Source: Pelagibacteraceae bacterium (GTDB lineage Bacteria; Pseudomonadota; Alphaproteobacteria; Pelagibacterales; Pelagibacteraceae). Taken from it: 64,000 bases of DNA. Shown piece by piece: positions 61,288-64,000 of this stretch. The translations under genes were made by a program, and so were the position numbers. Position 1 is the first letter of the stretch; every line of letters begins with the position of its first letter. The stretch lies in NCBI GenBank assembly GCA_022763425.1, contig JALEGD010000001.1, positions 124,001 through 188,000 on the forward strand. The letters run 5' to 3'. Below the pieces are notes generated by a model that did no database searches, had not been told where the DNA came from, and worked only from the letters and a program-made list of their open reading frames with translations.

Positions 61288-62631
61288 ATGAAAGACCTTT
61301 GTTTTTTATCAGCAACTGAGATTGCAAATGGGTTACAGTCTGGTGACTTAAAATCAGAACAAGTTTTACAAAGTTTTGCAAATAGAATTGGAGAATTTGA
61401 AGAAACCGTGAAAGCTTGGGAACATTTTGATAAAGATTTTATTTTACATAAAGCTAGTGAAGCCGATGATTATAAAAACATTGGAAGACCGATTGGCCCT
61501 CTTCATGGTCTACCAATTGGGATTAAGGATATCTTTGGTACAAATGATATGCCAACAAGGTGTGGAACTAATTTAGTTTCAGGAGTTCATACTAAAAATG
61601 ATGCGTCAGTAGTAAGCTTTTTAAGGAACTCTGGTGCTCTAATTATGGGTAAAACAGTAACCACTGAGTTTGCATATTTTGATCCAGGAAAAACCACTAA
61701 CCCTCATGATGAACAAAGAACTCCGGGTGGATCATCCAGCGGTTCAGCTGCTGCAGTTGCATCATACATGTGTCCTGTTGCCATCGGTTCACAGACAAAT
61801 GGCTCAGTTCTCCGTCCAGCATCATATTGTGGAGTTATAGGCTACAAACCTACTTATGGTTTGGTATCAAGAAATGGAGTTTTAAAACAGTCCCATTTAT
61901 TAGATCACATTGGAGTTTTTGCCAGACATATCGAAGATATCGCTTTGATTACAAGAGAGATAGTCAGACATGATTTAAATGACTCATCAACTATACCTTA
62001 TTCAATTTCTAATATTACTGAAGTTTGTAAAGAAGAGCCTCCGTTTGATCCAAATTTTGTTTTTATTAAAACTTCAAAATGGAAAAATATGGATAAAGAT
62101 GCAGTAAAAAGTTTTGAAGCATTTTTAAAAAAATATAAAAAAAACATAGAAATTGTTGATGCCCCCTCATACTTTGAAAATATTTTTAAATATCATCAAA
62201 TCATTCATGAAACAGACATGGCTTATGCATTTTCAGACTATTATAAAAAATCTAAAAACAAATTAGGAAAAAAACTAGTTGAGGCAATTGAGAGAGGATT
62301 AAAATATAAATCTAGTGAGTATGTTGAGGCTTGTGAGAATAGAGATTATTTCTACAAATTGTTTCAAGAAACATTTCAAGACTATCATGCAGTTTTAACC
62401 CCAGCTACTACAGGCGTTGCACCAAAAACTTTGAAACAAACTGGTAGTCCAGAATTTTGTACTATTTGGACTTATCTGGGTATGCCTGCTTTATCTTTAC
62501 CTTTGCTTGAGGGAGAAAATGGAATGCCCCTGGGAATTCAAATTGTTGGAGAAAAGTTTGACGATTCAAGGTTATTGAGAACTTCCAATTGGTTAATTAA
62601 TAAAGTAAAAGTAGACAGTAATGATAAATAA
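61288..62631 (+). CDS. Amidase signature family hydrolase
   Basis: This 447-residue protein has the Ser-cisSer-Lys site: LPIGIKDIFGTNDMPTRCGT supplies the lysine, and TPGGSSSGSAAAVAS with GSQTNGSVLRPASYCGVIGYKPTYG the two serines (near residues 150 and 175). It is not GatA, since length, the second half and context differ. It follows dctM after 8 bases. It may hydrolyse an amide or ester imported by the transporter, but the substrate is unknown. Confidence 0.92.
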   Translation: MKDLCFLSATEIANGLQSGDLKSEQVLQSFANRIGEFEETVKAWEHFDKDFILHKASEADDYKNIGRPIGPLHGLPIGIKDIFGTNDMPTRCGTNLVSGVHTKNDASVVSFLRNSGALIMGKTVTTEFAYFDPGKTTNPHDEQRTPGGSSSGSAAAVASYMCPVAIGSQTNGSVLRPASYCGVIGYKPTYGLVSRNGVLKQSHLLDHIGVFARHIEDIALITREIVRHDLNDSSTIPYSISNITEVCKEEPPFDPNFVFIKTSKWKNMDKDAVKSFEAFLKKYKKNIEIVDAPSYFENIFKYHQIIHETDMAYAFSDYYKKSKNKLGKKLVEAIERGLKYKSSEYVEACENRDYFYKLFQETFQDYHAVLTPATTGVAPKTLKQTGSPEFCTIWTYLGMPALSLPLLEGENGMPLGIQIVGEKFDDSRLLRTSNWLINKVKVDSNDK

Positions 62632-62845
62632 AATAGCTGCAATTCTAGGAACAGGTTTAACAATAATTTTTTTATTGGGCGTAACCTTAACTTTGAACGC
62701 CTCGAACATGATTACATTTTTTGATATTTTGCCAGTATGGATAATCATGGGTGCTGCAATTTTTATGATGATGATCGAAGTTTTAGAGATTTTTGATATT
62801 CATGTTGCAGATGCAATGGCAAAAAAATTTCTTAAAAAAAAATAA
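62621..62845 (+). CDS. Small two-helix membrane protein of unknown function
   Basis: I do not recognise this 74-residue protein. It has two hydrophobic helices (AAILGTGLTIIFLLGVTLTL and ILPVWIIMGAAIFMMMIEVLEIF) and a basic tail. It overlaps the amidase by 11 bases and lies 12 bases before the DMT permease, so it may be a small accessory membrane protein of the region. Confidence 0.6.
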   Translation: MINKIAAILGTGLTIIFLLGVTLTLNASNMITFFDILPVWIIMGAAIFMMMIEVLEIFDIHVADAMAKKFLKKK

Positions 62846-62857
62846 TATTTCAAAATT

Positions 62858-63760
62858 TTGAAACAGTTTATTAATAAGAACCCATTAATATTATTATTTA
62901 TTCAGCCTATTTTTATGGCCAGTAACTTAATTGTTGCTAGAGGAGCAGTAGAATATTTACCTCCGATATCATTGGCATTTTGGAGGTGGGTTCTTGCGTT
63001 TATAATACTTTTTTTATTCACTCATAAAGAAATAATAGAAAAATTTAAATATTTTAAGAAAGAGTTTTTTAATATCTTTTTTCTTGGAGCTACTAGTGCT
63101 GGAATTTGTGGCGCTTTTCCATTTATTGCTGGAACTACAACTACAGTGGTGAACATGGGTATTATTTATTCATCATCACCAATTTTTATAGTCTTATTTA
63201 CTTATCTTGTATTTAAAACCACAATAACTTTTAAACAAATTTTTGGTATTCTAATTTCATTACTAGGCGTTTTAGCAATTGCTTGCAAAGGAGATTTAAA
63301 AATCTTATTTGAACTTGATTTTACATCAGGAGATTTATGGATTTTGGGGGCATCAATTAGTTGGGCGCTATATTCTGTGTATCAAATTAAATTTAACACT
63401 AAGTTTACAGTTTTTGCCAGGGTAACTTTAATATCATTATTAGGTGCTGTAAGTTTATTTCCTTTTATATTTGTTGAAAGTCATTTCTTTTATCAGGCCA
63501 AAATGAGCAATGAGGCTATATTTTGGGTTGTCTTTGCGGCAATATCACCAAGCATTATTGCTTTTTTCTTGTACGCAAACTTGCAGAAAAAAGTTGGAAC
63601 AAATCTAGCTGGTCTAGTTGTGTATTTGTATCCTATTTATGGTTCTGTATATGGCTATTTTATTTTTTCAGAAACATTTCAGATGTATCATATTATAGGT
63701 GCTTTTTTGGTTTTTTTAGGAGTATTTTTCTGTAAAGATTTTAGAAACAAAAATGTTTAA
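62858..63760 (+). CDS. DMT/EamA-family permease
   Basis: This 300-residue protein of about ten helices has two EamA repeats: ASNLIVARGAVEYLPPISLAFWRWVLAFIILF and SGDLWILGASISWALYSVYQIKF. Motifs such as GIIYSSSPIFIVLFTYLVF are typical. It starts with TTG at 62858; no in-frame ATG is close. DMT permeases export amino acids, nucleosides or other metabolites, and the substrate is unknown. Its stop overlaps the start of the hydrolase. Confidence 0.9.
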   Translation: MKQFINKNPLILLFIQPIFMASNLIVARGAVEYLPPISLAFWRWVLAFIILFLFTHKEIIEKFKYFKKEFFNIFFLGATSAGICGAFPFIAGTTTTVVNMGIIYSSSPIFIVLFTYLVFKTTITFKQIFGILISLLGVLAIACKGDLKILFELDFTSGDLWILGASISWALYSVYQIKFNTKFTVFARVTLISLLGAVSLFPFIFVESHFFYQAKMSNEAIFWVVFAAISPSIIAFFLYANLQKKVGTNLAGLVVYLYPIYGSVYGYFIFSETFQMYHIIGAFLVFLGVFFCKDFRNKNV

Positions 63761-64000
63761 GTATTTTCACTTTACTATTTTAATAATTTTAGTTTTTTAC
63801 ATATCAATATTGTTATTTATGTTTTTTTTTCAAAGAACATTTATGTATCATCCAAAAGTAAAAACTCTCGACTCACCTCCAATTAAATTTAAATATAAAG
63901 AAGTTTATATTCCTTCAGAAAAAAACATAAAATTAAAATCATGGTTCAGTTTTAGTCCTCTTAATAAAAAAACCATTTTATTCTTTCATGGTAATGCTGG
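63753..64000 (+). CDS. Alpha/beta hydrolase with N-terminal membrane anchor (partial, continues beyond window)
   Basis: The 82 visible codons from the ATG at 63753 give a membrane helix (residues 7-29) and YHPKVKTLDSPPIKFKYKEVYIPS. LKSWFSFSP follows, then the oxyanion motif ILFFHGNAG, typical of the YfhR/ABHD13-like serine hydrolases. The catalytic Ser, Asp and His lie outside the window. It overlaps the permease stop by 8 bases. Confidence 0.85.
   Translation, partial: MFKYFHFTILIILVFYISILLFMFFFQRTFMYHPKVKTLDSPPIKFKYKEVYIPSEKNIKLKSWFSFSPLNKKTILFFHGNA

Noticed and set aside
1-64000. Insertion sequences, prophage, CRISPR or integrative elements
   Set aside because: No transposase, integrase, terminal repeats or spaced direct repeats were seen; the only tandem repeat is inside acs.

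Overview
This is a contiguous, gene-dense stretch of a bacterial chromosome, about 30% G+C by eye. Genes overlap by a few bases or lie end to end, and there are no insertion sequences, phage genes or CRISPR arrays. Gene content and order point to a streamlined, probably marine alphaproteobacterium of the SAR11/HIMB59 (AEGEAN-169) kind: the PPSR-maf-aroE-coaE-dnaQ-secB-fxsA-timA-smr order, an IalB-family protein, DUF2794, DUF1674, DUF4212 with a VC_2705-type Na+ symporter, and a TRAP transporter. The assignment is inferred from gene families and composition, not from a marker-gene tree.

Layout. 1-5.2 kb: 5'-part of mnmE, a minimal O6-alkylguanine transferase, a UbiH-type hydroxylase, ftsK and lolA. 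5.2-10.1 kb (minus): GNAT, M23 peptidase, HIT, hisE-hisF-hisA-hisH-hisB. 10.1-12 kb: hslVU with a heat-shock-like promoter. 12-17.3 kb: smr, timA, fxsA, secB, dnaQ, coaE, aroE, maf and the PPDK regulator (PPSR). 17.33-17.68 kb is an AT-rich divergent gap between PPSR and rho. It is my best candidate for the chromosomal replication origin, because this gene block flanks the origin in other alphaproteobacteria. 18.9-24.5 kb: a Trm112-like small protein, a Lon N-terminal-domain protein, tRNA-Gly, a pterin dehydratase, purH, a heparinase-like protein and rpe.

24.5-34.3 kb is a carboxylate uptake and activation neighbourhood: a CBS/DUF294 nucleotidyltransferase with a DEDDh exonuclease, a two-subunit Na+/solute symporter whose large subunit carries an EF-hand-like loop, a second SSS symporter, an SdhAF4 (DUF1674) assembly factor, and acetyl-CoA synthetase with a repeated lysine-rich N-terminal tail. 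34.3-45.2 kb is mostly housekeeping and envelope genes (tsaD, mscS, yggT, folD, psiE-like, argG, ialB, an aldo/keto reductase, terC, BI-1, a 44-codon DUF2256 gene, DUF2794, ispZ/yciB, DUF3108, hspQ). 45.3-49.2 kb: cytochrome c maturation genes ccmC-E-F-G-H, then a NUDIX gene interrupted by an in-frame TGA.

49.7-63 kb looks like a 2-hydroxy/2-oxo-acid utilisation region. It holds a PagL-like outer-membrane protein, an FMN 2-hydroxyacid dehydrogenase, an aminotransferase, GlcDEF glycolate oxidase, a GFA protein and a 2-hydroxyacid reductase. These are followed by a TakP-like TRAP transporter (dctP, strong terminator, dctQM), an amidase, a small membrane protein and a DMT permease. The window ends in an alpha/beta hydrolase. 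No clearly new multi-gene system is visible. The observations most worth testing are the origin candidate, the NUDIX TGA, the repeated lysine tail on Acs, the EF-hand in the symporter, and two non-coding hairpin loci (38.1 and 45.25 kb).
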